From: CAVQND01 sp964653485
Lineage (GTDB): Bacteria; Verrucomicrobiota; Verrucomicrobiia; Limisphaerales; UBA8199
Reading direction: 5' to 3'
Length of the DNA: 64,000 nt
Assembly (NCBI GenBank): GCA_964653485.1
Contig: CAZZFF010000011.1
Location: 1 to 64,000, forward strand
In this document: piece by piece, positions 51,486 to 61,113 of the stretch
Numbering within the stretch: the first letter of the stretch is position 1
Layout of the letters: every line of letters starts with the position of its first letter
The notes under the pieces: model-generated
Told to the model about the DNA's origin: nothing
The model's database searches: none
What the model saw: only the letters and a program-made list of their open reading frames with translations
Position numbers and translations under genes: made by a program

Positions 51486-54400
51486 TCACTCGAAACGAAT
51501 CACGGTAAAGGAATGCGGCGGGAAAGTGTAGCGAGCGAGGCCCTCGGCACACTGGTGGCGCCACTGGCCGATGGCTGGCTTGATGTGCTCCGGGTCCTGC
51601 GCGGTGTTGACCTCGTCCAGGGACCCGGCCAGTTGCTGGACCAGCGCCGTGGGGTGTGAAGGGACGAACCCATCGAGGTGGATGTCGGCGGAGACGGGCT
51701 CGCCGCCGATGTTCACCGCCTGCAGCACGAGTGTCTTGTTGTCTTCGCTGCGCTTGGCGTTCACGCTCAGTTGGTCAGCGGCGCCCTGGACCTCGGCGGA
51801 CACGAGCCACGGCTCGTAGTTCCGCGAGACCATCCGCGTCACGTAGCCGGGTGGCTGCAGCCAGACCTGGGACGGGTTGAGAAAGAGCAGGCCCTGGTCC
51901 CAATCATTGTCGTTTTGGCCGTCGGGCTGCAGGCAGTTTGCCGAGCACGCGACCGGGAGTTTGTCGCCGACGCGTTCGACCTGGTTGATGGCGCAAGCGT
52001 TGGCCAGGGCGCGCTTCAGAGCATGATTGCCCGCGTTGAACTCGAAAATGACCACCTTGTATTTCGCGCCGGGACTGAGCTTCCCCAGTTGCTCGATGAA
52101 ACTCCGCTCCCCCGCGAGATTGCCCGGCTGCGGCGGTTCTTCCGTCCCGGCGTGGACATCGAACCATACCTCGCGGCCATGGTCGCGGGCCAGGTCGAGG
52201 ATTCTCTTGTGAGCCGCCAGCGTCTTGACCGCCCCGCCGTCAAAGTTGAATGGGTCCTTGATGACCTTGTTATAGAAGAAATCGCCGACGACGGGGATGA
52301 TTTCGGGGTCCCGGGCCCACAGGGCCTCGGCCATCGGTTTGAACTTTTGCCAGTAGTTCTCGTCCACCTGTTCCTCGTTGCCCAACTCGAGATACTTGAG
52401 GCGATACGGCTCCGGGTGTCCCGCCGCGACTCGCCGCCGGCCCCAGTCGCTGTCGGCCGGACCATTGACATATTCAATGAAATCGGCCATGTCCCGCGGG
52501 CTTTCGCCCATGTTGAACGCGGGGATGGAGCGGAAACCCGCGGCGCCGCAGAAGTCGAGGAAGTCGAGGATGCCCCAGCCGTTTGAGGACTGGGGATACC
52601 ACGTTCCCTGGCAGGGCGGCCGTTGGTCGCGCGGACCGATCATGTTCTTCCAACGATATTGCGGGTGATTGACCATCGAGCCGCCATAGCGCAGCACGGT
52701 GACGCCCTCGTCGATGAGCGCCTCGGCGATGTCCTTGCGCACGGGCAACCCTTTGAATCGTCCCCATTCTCCGGGCTGGAGGAATACGTAACCGAGCGCA
52801 ACAGAACCGGGTTGCTTCAGTGTCACGGCAAATCGACCGGCCTTGTCGGTTTGGGTCGGCGTAAGGGTGAAGTCCAATCGTTGCCAATCATTGCTCGTCA
52901 CCGCCAGATGCGACGCGGCATAAACCGTCGCGCCGTCACGCCTCTCCAGCGCGACAAATAATTCCACCGGCTGCTCCGCCCGCGCCCACAGACAGCCCTC
53001 GTACGGTTTGCCGGCAATGAAGGACATGCCCCAACGGTTAAGACCCTGGTTTTCAACGCCGATTTCCCCTGCCCCGCCGACCAAGGTGATTCGCTGGCTT
53101 TGGTTGCCAAGGAAGGGGTGGCCGCTATCCAGCCGCCATTGGCCGATGGCCTGCCCGCGCCGCACCGGGCGCCACATCCGGCTGACGGCGTCGCTTTGGC
53201 CCCCTTTCGGTTTGAAGGACAGCGCCGTCTTTGTCCCCGCCGCTGATTGGACCCACAGATTGCGGTACCGCGCCTCGCGCGCCCAAGGCCGCAGACCTAC
53301 CGCGCCGGAGTTGAGTGGATGCTCCCGGTCCTCATATTGGATGACGCTCTTTCCGTTCACCAGGACCTCGATGGTCTTTTCCGTCATTTTGACCTCCAGC
53401 GGTATCCACTGGCCCAACGGCGCCTGGCATGGGACATCACGGATCAACTCAAAATTGTGACGGTGCCGGCCAAGCCGGAGGATGTTCGCCTGGGCGTCCA
53501 GAGAGACCTCATAACCGTCGAAATTGTCCGCGCCCTTGCCCGGCGCGCTGACTTTCACGATCAAACCGGCATTGCCGGCGCCGCGGTCGGATAGAAAGAC
53601 GTCGACGCCGGCCTCGCCGCTCGCAAAGGGCGGATAGTCGCTCACCAGCTTCGGGCCTTCGCCACCGTCAGCCCAGAGCGCGTCGCCCTTGATCTTCCAT
53701 TCTCCGCCGTAGCTCTTGAAGCCCTCGATCTGCAGGCTCTCGGACGGCTCCTGAAAGCTTTCGCCGAAAATCATCTGGCTGTAGAGGCCGCCATAGATTT
53801 CGTGGTTGACGTCCTCGATGCACGCGCCTGTCAAGTAACGCGATACAGCGTGAAGCGTTTGGTTCGCGCGGACCGTGATGGCGGCTTCCCGCGCCCGGCC
53901 GACCGCGGGCAACGGCTCGGCCTTGTCCGCCGCCTCCGCCATCCAAACCCTCATCTCGCCCGCCTGCCGGTTGGCGTTCGCATAATAGGGGATGGCGGTG
54001 AACCGGACCTTCGTCACGCCGGGCACGGAGGCGGATGAAGCGTAAAGGGCATCAGGCCATGCCTCTTGGGTCAGCGCCAGGGCAGGACCGTCGATGACCG
54101 TGGCGCCGCCGAGCAAGTCCGGGCGGTATTGCGCGTCAAGCGGCGCTTCGGGCGGGATGACGATATTTCGCACATGGCCGCCGTTGTCCACCGCCTCCAG
54201 GCAATAGACCAATGGGCCGCGCTCGATGGCCATGCGCCCGATGTCCGCTTCGACTTTCGGGTTGGCCTGGACGCGCCGGGCGGGCATGGGCAGAGAAAGC
54301 TCGATGACGTCGCCGCGCCGCCACGTTCGTTGAAGGCGCGCGTAGCCGCGGACCTTCTCGAAGGCGGCCAGGGGGCTGCCGTTGACTTGCAGCCGCGGCT

Positions 54401-55940
54401 CGCGGCACCAGCCTGGAAGCCGCACGTTGATGGCAAAATCCGCCTCGCGCTCCGGCTCGACGGCGAACTTAACGTCTCCGTCCCACGGATAACGGGTCGT
54501 TTGGCGAAGACTGAGCGGCACGCCGTTCACGGTCAGTTTGGCGAGCGAGCCGATGAATTGATTCACGAAGACGGCGCCCGGTTCCTGCGCATAGATGCAG
54601 CCCGGCAGAGCGCCCATTATTTTGAGGAACATAGGCGGACAGCACGGACATCCGTGCCAGGCCCAACGCGTTCGCTTCTCGTCCGCTTCAAGCGGGTTCT
54701 CGTAGAAGTAGGCGTCTCCTTTGAGCGACACGCCGCTCAGAATTCCGTTAAAGAGGGCGCGTTCGAGTTCGTCGGCGTAGCGCGCATCGGCGAAAGCGAG
54801 GTTCATATTCTGGTGAAAGAAGCCCGCGCCCACGGCGGCGCAGGTTTCAAGGTAGCCGTTGTTGGGCAGGGCGTAATCGGGGCCGAATCCTTCGTAGCCG
54901 GCCACGGCGCCCAGCCCGCCCGTGATGTACATACGGCGCAGAACCATGTTGTCCCAGAGGCGCCGGGCGGCGGTGAAGTAGTCTTCGCGGCCATTGACAT
55001 TGGCGGCGGCCACGAGACCGGCGCAGAGCAGTGTGGCCCGCACCGCGTGGCCTTCGATAGTTTGCTGTCGCAACACGGGTTGGTCATCCTGGCCATAGGG
55101 ACCGTAGCTGGCGCGGCCTTCGTGGTTGCCTCGGTTCTCGATCCAGAACTCGGCGAGTGCGAGGTATCGCTGTTCGTCCACCGGCACTGGCATCCGGGAC
55201 TTGAGCTGGGGCATTTCACGGAACAGGAGATAGAGCTTCACCAGCGCCTCTTCTCCAAGCGAGTGGCCCGGCACGACGTTCTTTTTCGGGGACGGCCCCA
55301 TCACGTCGGCCATGTGGTTGGCCAGCCGGGCGGCTGTCTCGAGCAGGCGGGTCCGGCCGGTGGCGCGGTAATAGTGGACGGCCGCCTCAATCATGGCGCT
55401 GGCGTTATAGACATCGTGCTGCCACTGGTCGTTGCCACCGTTCAGGCCCCACCGGTGCAGCGGCTCTTTCAACTGCGTGTACGTGTTCAGATAGCCGTCG
55501 GGGTCCTTGGCCGCCGCGGCGGCGATGCGCTCGATGTATCCATCCAGGCGGGCCTCCAACGCCGGGTCGGGCTTCGACGCCAGGAAATCGGCGCACCCCC
55601 GTATCATCTCGTAGATCAGCCCGTCATACCAGGGCGGGCCGCCATGGTCCCCGCCCGCACCGTCGCGAATCTTGTCGAAGTTGGCCAGGGCGCCGTCTTT
55701 CTCAAACTTCGCAAGACAGTCGGGAATGGTGATTTCGCGCCAGACCGTCAGCTTGGGCGACCAGAAGTCGTCTTCAATGAGGACCTGCTGAACTGGGACT
55801 GGCGTGAGCAGATGAGGCGCGGCGCTCTGGGCGAAGGCCGGAAAGGCGAGCAGGGTCAGCAAGGCGACGGTGTTAAGGGCGGATGTTTCACAAGTTCCCC
55901 GGCGGCAGCCGGCGGCGATTCGGGTCAAGCGTCTTGTCAT
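51486..55940 (-). CDS. GH127 (beta-L-arabinofuranosidase) fused to GH51-like (alpha-L-arabinofuranosidase)
   Basis: The ATG at 55940 gives a 1484-residue exported protein (hydrophobic segment TVALLTLLAFPAFAQ). Residues 45-660 are a GH127/DUF1680 enzyme: E365 and C367 in GYLETCA, and C433-C434 in WHGCPCCPP, match the Glu and three Cys of the zinc-thiolate site of Bifidobacterium HypBA1. Residues 690-1484 resemble GH51: ACIEDVNHEIYGGLYSQMIFGESFQ, an inserted laminin-like/CBM jelly roll (about 740-900), acid/base E1189 in YLELGNEEQ, nucleophile E1300 in VVIFEFNAG, and a final beta-sandwich. It is the last gene of the seven-gene operon, 4 bp after the glycyl radical enzyme. Likely removes both alpha- and beta-linked L-arabinofuranose outside the cytoplasm. 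Confidence 0.88.
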   Translation of the reverse strand: MTRRLTRIAAGCRRGTCETSALNTVALLTLLAFPAFAQSAAPHLLTPVPVQQVLIEDDFWSPKLTVWREITIPDCLAKFEKDGALANFDKIRDGAGGDHGGPPWYDGLIYEMIRGCADFLASKPDPALEARLDGYIERIAAAAAKDPDGYLNTYTQLKEPLHRWGLNGGNDQWQHDVYNASAMIEAAVHYYRATGRTRLLETAARLANHMADVMGPSPKKNVVPGHSLGEEALVKLYLLFREMPQLKSRMPVPVDEQRYLALAEFWIENRGNHEGRASYGPYGQDDQPVLRQQTIEGHAVRATLLCAGLVAAANVNGREDYFTAARRLWDNMVLRRMYITGGLGAVAGYEGFGPDYALPNNGYLETCAAVGAGFFHQNMNLAFADARYADELERALFNGILSGVSLKGDAYFYENPLEADEKRTRWAWHGCPCCPPMFLKIMGALPGCIYAQEPGAVFVNQFIGSLAKLTVNGVPLSLRQTTRYPWDGDVKFAVEPEREADFAINVRLPGWCREPRLQVNGSPLAAFEKVRGYARLQRTWRRGDVIELSLPMPARRVQANPKVEADIGRMAIERGPLVYCLEAVDNGGHVRNIVIPPEAPLDAQYRPDLLGGATVIDGPALALTQEAWPDALYASSASVPGVTKVRFTAIPYYANANRQAGEMRVWMAEAADKAEPLPAVGRAREAAITVRANQTLHAVSRYLTGACIEDVNHEIYGGLYSQMIFGESFQEPSESLQIEGFKSYGGEWKIKGDALWADGGEGPKLVSDYPPFASGEAGVDVFLSDRGAGNAGLIVKVSAPGKGADNFDGYEVSLDAQANILRLGRHRHNFELIRDVPCQAPLGQWIPLEVKMTEKTIEVLVNGKSVIQYEDREHPLNSGAVGLRPWAREARYRNLWVQSAAGTKTALSFKPKGGQSDAVSRMWRPVRRGQAIGQWRLDSGHPFLGNQSQRITLVGGAGEIGVENQGLNRWGMSFIAGKPYEGCLWARAEQPVELFVALERRDGATVYAASHLAVTSNDWQRLDFTLTPTQTDKAGRFAVTLKQPGSVALGYVFLQPGEWGRFKGLPVRKDIAEALIDEGVTVLRYGGSMVNHPQYRWKNMIGPRDQRPPCQGTWYPQSSNGWGILDFLDFCGAAGFRSIPAFNMGESPRDMADFIEYVNGPADSDWGRRRVAAGHPEPYRLKYLELGNEEQVDENYWQKFKPMAEALWARDPEIIPVVGDFFYNKVIKDPFNFDGGAVKTLAAHKRILDLARDHGREVWFDVHAGTEEPPQPGNLAGERSFIEQLGKLSPGAKYKVVIFEFNAGNHALKRALANACAINQVERVGDKLPVACSANCLQPDGQNDNDWDQGLLFLNPSQVWLQPPGYVTRMVSRNYEPWLVSAEVQGAADQLSVNAKRSEDNKTLVLQAVNIGGEPVSADIHLDGFVPSHPTALVQQLAGSLDEVNTAQDPEHIKPAIGQWRHQCAEGLARYTFPPHSFTVIRFE

Positions 55941-55944
55941 AGAA

Positions 55945-58149
55945 TTACTCTCCGTAGGTGTGCCGGGCAATGATCTGGTCCTGATAGACCTCGTCCAGCT
56001 CGCAAAAGTAGCCGCTCCAGCCCCAAACGCGCACCACGAGGTTCCTGTGCCGTTCCGGGTGGCGCTTGGCATCCTTGAGCGTCCGCACGTTCAGTGTGTT
56101 GATCTGAAGCTGCTGGCAGCCGACATGCGCGAACAGCCGGATTAGCAGCGCGACCTTGCGCACCGCCTCCGGGTTTCGGAAGACCGTGTCCGAGAGTTCC
56201 ATGGTCAACGGGCCGCCGTTGCACACGCGGCGATAATCGAGTTTGGCGTAGCTCTGCAACACGCTAAGCGGGCCGCGCACTTTCACGCCCTGGGAAGGCG
56301 CGAGGCTGGTGCTGAAAAGCTTGCCGGCCTTGCGGCCATCGGCCGTCGCGCCGACGGTGGGCTCGACCATGCCCTGGTGCCCGCGCGCCAGCCACACGTG
56401 GTACATTGCGGAGCCGCTGCCCGGGCGGACGATGCCGCCGCGTCCATTGTCCGGGACGGCCTCGCACGCGCCGGCGAAGAGGTCGAAGAGCTTCACCAGC
56501 ATCGAGTCGGCGCCGTCGTCGTTGTTGCCCACTTTGGGGGCATCCTCGGCCAGCCGGCGGCGGAGAGGTTCGTCCTGTTCGTAGTCCGCGGCCAGCGCGT
56601 CGAGGAGCCGCTGGGCGGGGACGCTCTTCTCGTCGAATACGAACTTCTTGACGGACGCCAGCGCATCGGCGGCATTGGAGGAGCAGGCGCCGTGGATTCC
56701 GAAGTTGTTGTACTTGAGGCCGTGAGAGAGGTCGCGGCCTCGTTCCAGGCAGCCGTTCATCAGCGCGCTGTAGTAAGGCGCGGGCGGCAGGAGCAGGCCG
56801 GCGTAGCTGGCGACGAGCCGGGCCACCTGCGCTCGCATGTTGGCATCGACGCGCCCGAGGATGCCCGCGAAGGAATCCCCCGCGGCCAAGCCTTCCCGCA
56901 ACGCGGTGTCCACCGCGGCGGGCATTGAGACGGCGCCGATATTCACCACTTCCATGCCGCGTCCCGGGATGCAGAACTCCCAGCAAGCCGCCACGGTATA
57001 ATCTCGAGCGTCTTCAGGTTCGTAGCCGTGGGCGATCAATCCGGCGATGACCACGTCGTCGTTGGAGTATTGCGGGAATCCGAGGCCGATTTCGGTCAAC
57101 CGCGCGGCCAACTCAAGCAAGTCCATGCCGGTTTCTTTGGTCACGCGCAAGTTGATCTTGGGATCAATCATCCCCACGCCCCGCGCCACCCTGAGCGCCA
57201 TGCGGGTGAGGGGATTGACGGCCGGCGTGTTGCCCCGTGTCACGCCGCCGAGCATGAGGGACTGGCCGTTATCGCCCTGCTGGATGCCGGGATAGAGTTC
57301 GCTGTCTTTGTTGAGCGAAAGGAAGAATTCGGCGAGCAGTTGCTCGGCGCCGGGCGCGTCCAGGCGGCCCGCCGCCAGGTCGGCCTCCAGGTAGGGCCAC
57401 ATATACTGATCGAAACGGCCCAGCCCGCAGTGGTAATGACCGCTCATCCAGAGCGCCGCATGGCAGAACCGCAGCGCTTGAAGCGCCTCGTGGAACGTGC
57501 GCGGCCGGCGTGCCGGGACCTGGCGCAGCATTTGCGCGACGTCCAGCCGTCCGAGGCGAAGCGCCTCGGCCGCATAACGGCCCGCCAGGTCGAGCACGGC
57601 GTCGATTGTCTCCACGGCGCAGTCCAGGAACTCCACCGCCTCGGGGTCATTTTTCATCCGCGCGCGCGCGGCGAGGGCCGCGTGACGCCGCCCGGCCAAC
57701 CCTTGTTCGAGCACCATGCCCCAATCGGCGCAGATGTTGCTGATCGGCCCGAGTTCGTGCAGACGTCTGCCGGAGGTCAGCACCCGGGTTTGCTCCTCGG
57801 AATAAATCCGCGGAAGCCGCGTGGTCGTCTGTATGAAGACAATCCGTTCATCGGGCAGGATGACAACGTCTTGCGCCTCGCAAACGCGGCGCGTCAGCCG
57901 GGCGGCCCGCCGCGGCCACGAAAGGCGCTCCGCCTCGCACTCGGCCAGCAGCGTCGTCACCTCCGGAGACACGCGAAAGCGCCTGTAATCGCCATCCCGG
58001 AGCGATTGCTTCATGCGCGCCAGGCGCGGTTCCAGCTCGAAGCAGGCGGCCGGTGCGGCCGCACCGAGCCTCGGCAAGGGCGCCACTGCCGGAGGAGCCG
58101 CGTCGCGCCTGGGACTCGTTGCCGTCAAGTTGTTGGTTGTTGCGATCAT
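55945..58149 (-). CDS. Glycyl radical enzyme of the pyruvate formate-lyase superfamily
   Basis: The 734-residue protein has the GRE layout: an N-terminal barrel, a thiyl cysteine loop and a C-terminal glycyl loop. The loop VAACWEFCIPGRG gives C389 with E391, the Cys-X-Glu arrangement seen in eliminating GREs (glycerol, propanediol, choline, hydroxyproline) rather than the Cys-Cys of PFL. The radical glycine is probably G710 in RVWGWSGYF near the C-terminus, followed by LDEVYQDQII. VGNNDDGADSM matches a conserved GRE block. It is therefore more likely a dehydratase or lyase than a PFL. The activase start overlaps by 4 bp upstream, and the arabinofuranosidase fusion follows 4 bp downstream. The substrate is unknown. 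Confidence 0.87.
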   Translation of the reverse strand: MIATTNNLTATSPRRDAAPPAVAPLPRLGAAAPAACFELEPRLARMKQSLRDGDYRRFRVSPEVTTLLAECEAERLSWPRRAARLTRRVCEAQDVVILPDERIVFIQTTTRLPRIYSEEQTRVLTSGRRLHELGPISNICADWGMVLEQGLAGRRHAALAARARMKNDPEAVEFLDCAVETIDAVLDLAGRYAAEALRLGRLDVAQMLRQVPARRPRTFHEALQALRFCHAALWMSGHYHCGLGRFDQYMWPYLEADLAAGRLDAPGAEQLLAEFFLSLNKDSELYPGIQQGDNGQSLMLGGVTRGNTPAVNPLTRMALRVARGVGMIDPKINLRVTKETGMDLLELAARLTEIGLGFPQYSNDDVVIAGLIAHGYEPEDARDYTVAACWEFCIPGRGMEVVNIGAVSMPAAVDTALREGLAAGDSFAGILGRVDANMRAQVARLVASYAGLLLPPAPYYSALMNGCLERGRDLSHGLKYNNFGIHGACSSNAADALASVKKFVFDEKSVPAQRLLDALAADYEQDEPLRRRLAEDAPKVGNNDDGADSMLVKLFDLFAGACEAVPDNGRGGIVRPGSGSAMYHVWLARGHQGMVEPTVGATADGRKAGKLFSTSLAPSQGVKVRGPLSVLQSYAKLDYRRVCNGGPLTMELSDTVFRNPEAVRKVALLIRLFAHVGCQQLQINTLNVRTLKDAKRHPERHRNLVVRVWGWSGYFCELDEVYQDQIIARHTYGE

Positions 58150-58901
58150 AAGATTCGGACCTCAACGCCCGCGGCCTCGAAAGGGGCCGTATTGCACTCC
58201 ACGGGCCGTGATTCGTCAAAGGTAGGTTGGAAGGCCAGGCCGCAGGCGGCGTATTTCGCGCCCGCGGCGCGGTTATAGGGCAGCAAATCAACCCGTTGCA
58301 GGCCGGGGATTCCGGCGATCAAACCCGCAATGCCGGAGAGGTTCGCGTCGGTATCCGTCACGCCGGGAATGAGCGGCACGCGAATCACAAACGGTACGCC
58401 CAGGCCGCCCAAAAGCCGGAGGTTCCGCAGGATACGCGCGTTGTCCGTCCCCGTGTGGCGCCGGTGCTGGTCCGGGTCCGCCAGTTTCAAATCGAAAAAG
58501 ACGAGGCTGCACTTGCGGGCGACGAGGCTAAAGCCCGCTTCCCCCGCGTGGGCCGAGGTTTCGAGCACGACGTCGAGGTTGTCCAACTGGTCTGTCACTT
58601 CCGCGACGAATTCGGCCTGGGCCAGCGGTTCGCCGCCGGAGAAGGTCACACCGCCTTCGCCGGTGCGCAGCAGGTCGGCCTGGCTGTTGATGCGCGCGGC
58701 CAGTTCCGCCGAGGAAAAGACCTGGCCCGCCACGCGGTCGCCAGCCGCCCCGCGGAGGACCTGCGGCCGCGGTGACCAGCCTTCGGGATTGTGGCACCAG
58801 GAACACCTCAAGGGACACCCCTTCAGGAAAACGGTGACACGAACGCCGGGTCCGTCGTGGACTGCGAATTCCTTGATGTCGAATATGACGCCTGTCAACA
58901 T
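58146..58901 (-). CDS. Glycyl radical enzyme activase (radical SAM)
   Basis: The 251-residue protein uses SAM and a [4Fe-4S] cluster to install the glycyl radical on its partner. The cluster motif C-X3-C-X2-C is C29, C33 and C36 in LKGCPLRCSWCHNPEG, and GVTFSGGEPL follows. The size and lack of extra cysteine clusters are like PflA; many other GRE activases carry a ferredoxin-like insert, absent here. It overlaps the GRE start by 4 bp, so the pair is translationally coupled, and it lies 20 bp after the sugar-binding lipoprotein gene. Confidence 0.92.
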   Translation of the reverse strand: MLTGVIFDIKEFAVHDGPGVRVTVFLKGCPLRCSWCHNPEGWSPRPQVLRGAAGDRVAGQVFSSAELAARINSQADLLRTGEGGVTFSGGEPLAQAEFVAEVTDQLDNLDVVLETSAHAGEAGFSLVARKCSLVFFDLKLADPDQHRRHTGTDNARILRNLRLLGGLGVPFVIRVPLIPGVTDTDANLSGIAGLIAGIPGLQRVDLLPYNRAAGAKYAACGLAFQPTFDESRPVECNTAPFEAAGVEVRIL

Positions 58902-58921
58902 GAGTCAAAGGGCATCGCCCG

Positions 58922-59935
58922 CTACTGGCGCAGCCATTTCTTCCAGTTCTGCTCGAATTCGTCGACGTTCTGCTTCGTCACCGGCGGCAGCGGGGAGTAG
59001 TCCAGGACCCGATCCGGGTCTTTGCCCAAGACGACCTTGTCGGCGAGCAACTCGACCGAGCGCCAGCCCCACTTGTAGGTCTGCTGGGCAAAGAGGTTCT
59101 GCACGACCCCCTTGCGGACGTAAGGCAGCTCCGCTGGCAGGGCGTCCATCGCCACGATCTTGACTTTGCCCGGCTCCCACTTGAGCAAGGCGTCGGTGAA
59201 GAGGCTCCATGAGCCGACCATCGCCCAGCCGTCGATGTCCGGGTTGGCGGTCTGCACCTCCTCGATTTTTGCCGCGGCGTCCTGCGGGACCTCCTTGCTG
59301 TAATACACCCCGCGGATTGTGATGTTGGGGTACTTCTTCGCCTCCTCGAGGGCGCCCTGGACGCGGTTTTGGATATTGCGGGCGTTTTGGTTGCCGCCGG
59401 GAATGGCGACGACGTGCTTGCCGGGGCCGAGGACGGCGGCCAGCTCCCGCATGATCGTGCGCCCGCTCTCGATGTCGTCCGTGCCGTGATAGCAGAAGCG
59501 TTTGCTGGCGGGGGCGTCGCTGTCAAAGCACATCACGGCCACGCCTTGCTCGACCGCTCGGTCGATTGCGGGCGTAAGCGTTCCCGCTTCGGTGCAGCTC
59601 ACACTGATGCCGTCCACGCCTTGCAGGACCAACTGTTCCAGAAACTCAACCTGTTTCTGGGCGTCGTCCTCGTTCGGCGCGCGCCACAGGACGCTGATCT
59701 TCACGCCGAGCTTCCTGCCCAGCTCCACCGCGGCGTCCTCCGCGCCCACGCGGGCGGCCTGGAATACCGGGTTGGACTGGCTCTTGGCTACAAGGGCGAA
59801 GACGTAGGCGGACTTCGGGGATTTCTTTGCCGGCCCCGGCGCGCTGGATTGCGCGGCCTCTTTTCCGCAGCCGACGGAGAGGAGGCCGGCCAAGCCGACG
59901 AGACCGACGAGTTGAAGGAGATGGTGAGTTTTCAT
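58922..59935 (-). CDS. Sugar ABC transporter substrate-binding lipoprotein (RbsB-like)
   Basis: A lipoprotein signal (LVGLVGLAGLLSVGC, C23) precedes a type 1 periplasmic binding protein of the ribose/galactose class: YVFALVAKSQSNPVFQAARVGAE, DGISVSCTEAGTLTPAIDRAV, MCFDSDAPASKRFCYHGTDD, IPGGNQNARNIQNRVQGALEE, ANPDIDGWAMVGSW and FAQQTYKWGWRSVELL. It captures a sugar for the adjacent permease and ATPase. The pocket residues (N, D, R) fit pentose or hexose binding, but the ligand cannot be named. It overlaps the permease gene by 4 bp. Confidence 0.92.
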   Translation of the reverse strand: MKTHHLLQLVGLVGLAGLLSVGCGKEAAQSSAPGPAKKSPKSAYVFALVAKSQSNPVFQAARVGAEDAAVELGRKLGVKISVLWRAPNEDDAQKQVEFLEQLVLQGVDGISVSCTEAGTLTPAIDRAVEQGVAVMCFDSDAPASKRFCYHGTDDIESGRTIMRELAAVLGPGKHVVAIPGGNQNARNIQNRVQGALEEAKKYPNITIRGVYYSKEVPQDAAAKIEEVQTANPDIDGWAMVGSWSLFTDALLKWEPGKVKIVAMDALPAELPYVRKGVVQNLFAQQTYKWGWRSVELLADKVVLGKDPDRVLDYSPLPPVTKQNVDEFEQNWKKWLRQ

Positions 59936-61113
59936 AAATCGGGGGCATCATCCTGCCGCGAATCCTTCAGCGATTGCGCGGCTCGGGCGAGCCGTGTTTC
60001 GCGGAGGACGCCGCACACGCGGTCCAGCAGCACAGCCAGCACGATCACCCCGCCGATGATGATCTGGCTGTAGTTCTGATCGATGTTGAGGATGACAATG
60101 CCGTTGTTGATGATCTGGATCGTCAGCGCGCCGAGCAACGCGCCCAGGGCGGTGCCGCGTCCGCCTGCCAGGCTCGCGCCGCCGACCACTGCCGCGGCGA
60201 TCACATCCAGCTCGTAGCCTTTGCCCGCGTCCGAGGAGGCGGAGCCATAGTAGCCCAGCATGATCATCGCCGCGATGCCGGCAGTCAGCCCGCCGAAGGC
60301 ATAGACCTTGAGTTTGATCCTGCTCACGGGCAGGCCGCTGAACAGGGATGCCTGCTCGTTGCCGCCGACGGCGAAGATGTATCGCCCCGTCACGGCCCGC
60401 CGGAGGAACCACGCCGCCGCCAACGTCACGCCGATCATAATGGCGAGAGGCACGGGATACAGGTCGGCGCCGCCCCAGGCGACTTTGCGGCGAATCAACC
60501 CGTCGGTGAACTCCGCGGGGAAAGAGGTGAAGGCCTGGGCCTTGGTCATGACGAACGCCAGGCCGCGATAAATGGCCATCGTGCCGAGCGTGACGACGAA
60601 GGGATGCACGCGCAACCAAACCACTCCCATGCCGTTCAGCAGTCCGCAGAGAGTCCCCACGCCCACGCAGAGCAGGATCGCCGCCGGCACCACCCAAAGC
60701 GGCGAGGCGCCTGCCCCTGCCCCACGCGGGCCGAAATGGTTCAGGAACATCGCGCCGCACACCGCCGCGAGGCAGTAGATCGAACCGACCGAGAGATCGA
60801 TTCCGCCCGTGATGACGACGAACGTGGCGCCCACGGCCATGATTGCGAAGAAAGACGTGTTCTTCGCAAGCTTGTCGAGATTGTCGGCCCGAAGGAATTT
60901 GTTGACCGCCCGCGTTTCGCCGGTGCTCCGGTCGCGCACCTGGAGAGACCCGCCAAAGATGGAGAGCATCAAGCCCAGGGCCAGCACCACTCCCAGCAGC
61001 CCCGTCTCCTGGAACCGCAGACGGCGGCGCTTGGGCGCCGGCGCCGGCCCGGGCGTTTTGCCCGGGGCCTCGCGGAGCGAAGTTTGACAGTCAGATTGCA
61101 CGAGATGGCTCAC
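59932..61113 (-). CDS. Sugar ABC transporter permease (RbsC-like)
   Basis: The 393-residue protein starts at GTG 61113, overlapping the ATPase stop as GTGA. It has about eight to ten membrane spans and the RbsC/MglC family signatures: FVVITGGIDLSVGSIYCLAAVCGAMFL, LCGLLNGMGVVWLRVHPFVVTLGTMAIYRGLA, AVGGNEQASLFSGLPVSRIKLKVY and VIAAAVVGGASLAGGRGTALG. A cytoplasmic N-terminal extension rich in basic residues (PKRRRLRFQETG) precedes the first span. A roughly 30-residue loop after the first span (LQVRDRSTGETRAVNKFLRADNLDKLAKN) is longer than usual. Confidence 0.92.
   Translation of the reverse strand: MSHLVQSDCQTSLREAPGKTPGPAPAPKRRRLRFQETGLLGVVLALGLMLSIFGGSLQVRDRSTGETRAVNKFLRADNLDKLAKNTSFFAIMAVGATFVVITGGIDLSVGSIYCLAAVCGAMFLNHFGPRGAGAGASPLWVVPAAILLCVGVGTLCGLLNGMGVVWLRVHPFVVTLGTMAIYRGLAFVMTKAQAFTSFPAEFTDGLIRRKVAWGGADLYPVPLAIMIGVTLAAAWFLRRAVTGRYIFAVGGNEQASLFSGLPVSRIKLKVYAFGGLTAGIAAMIMLGYYGSASSDAGKGYELDVIAAAVVGGASLAGGRGTALGALLGALTIQIINNGIVILNIDQNYSQIIIGGVIVLAVLLDRVCGVLRETRLARAAQSLKDSRQDDAPDL

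Noticed and set aside
54066..55973. 635-codon open frame antisense to the GH127 region
   Set aside because: No recognisable motif, and the minus strand encodes intact GH127 catalytic residues.
55945..58149. Annotation as pyruvate formate-lyase (pflB)
   Set aside because: The active-site loop has Cys-Trp-Glu rather than the adjacent Cys-Cys of PFL, and the neighbours are sugar-related.
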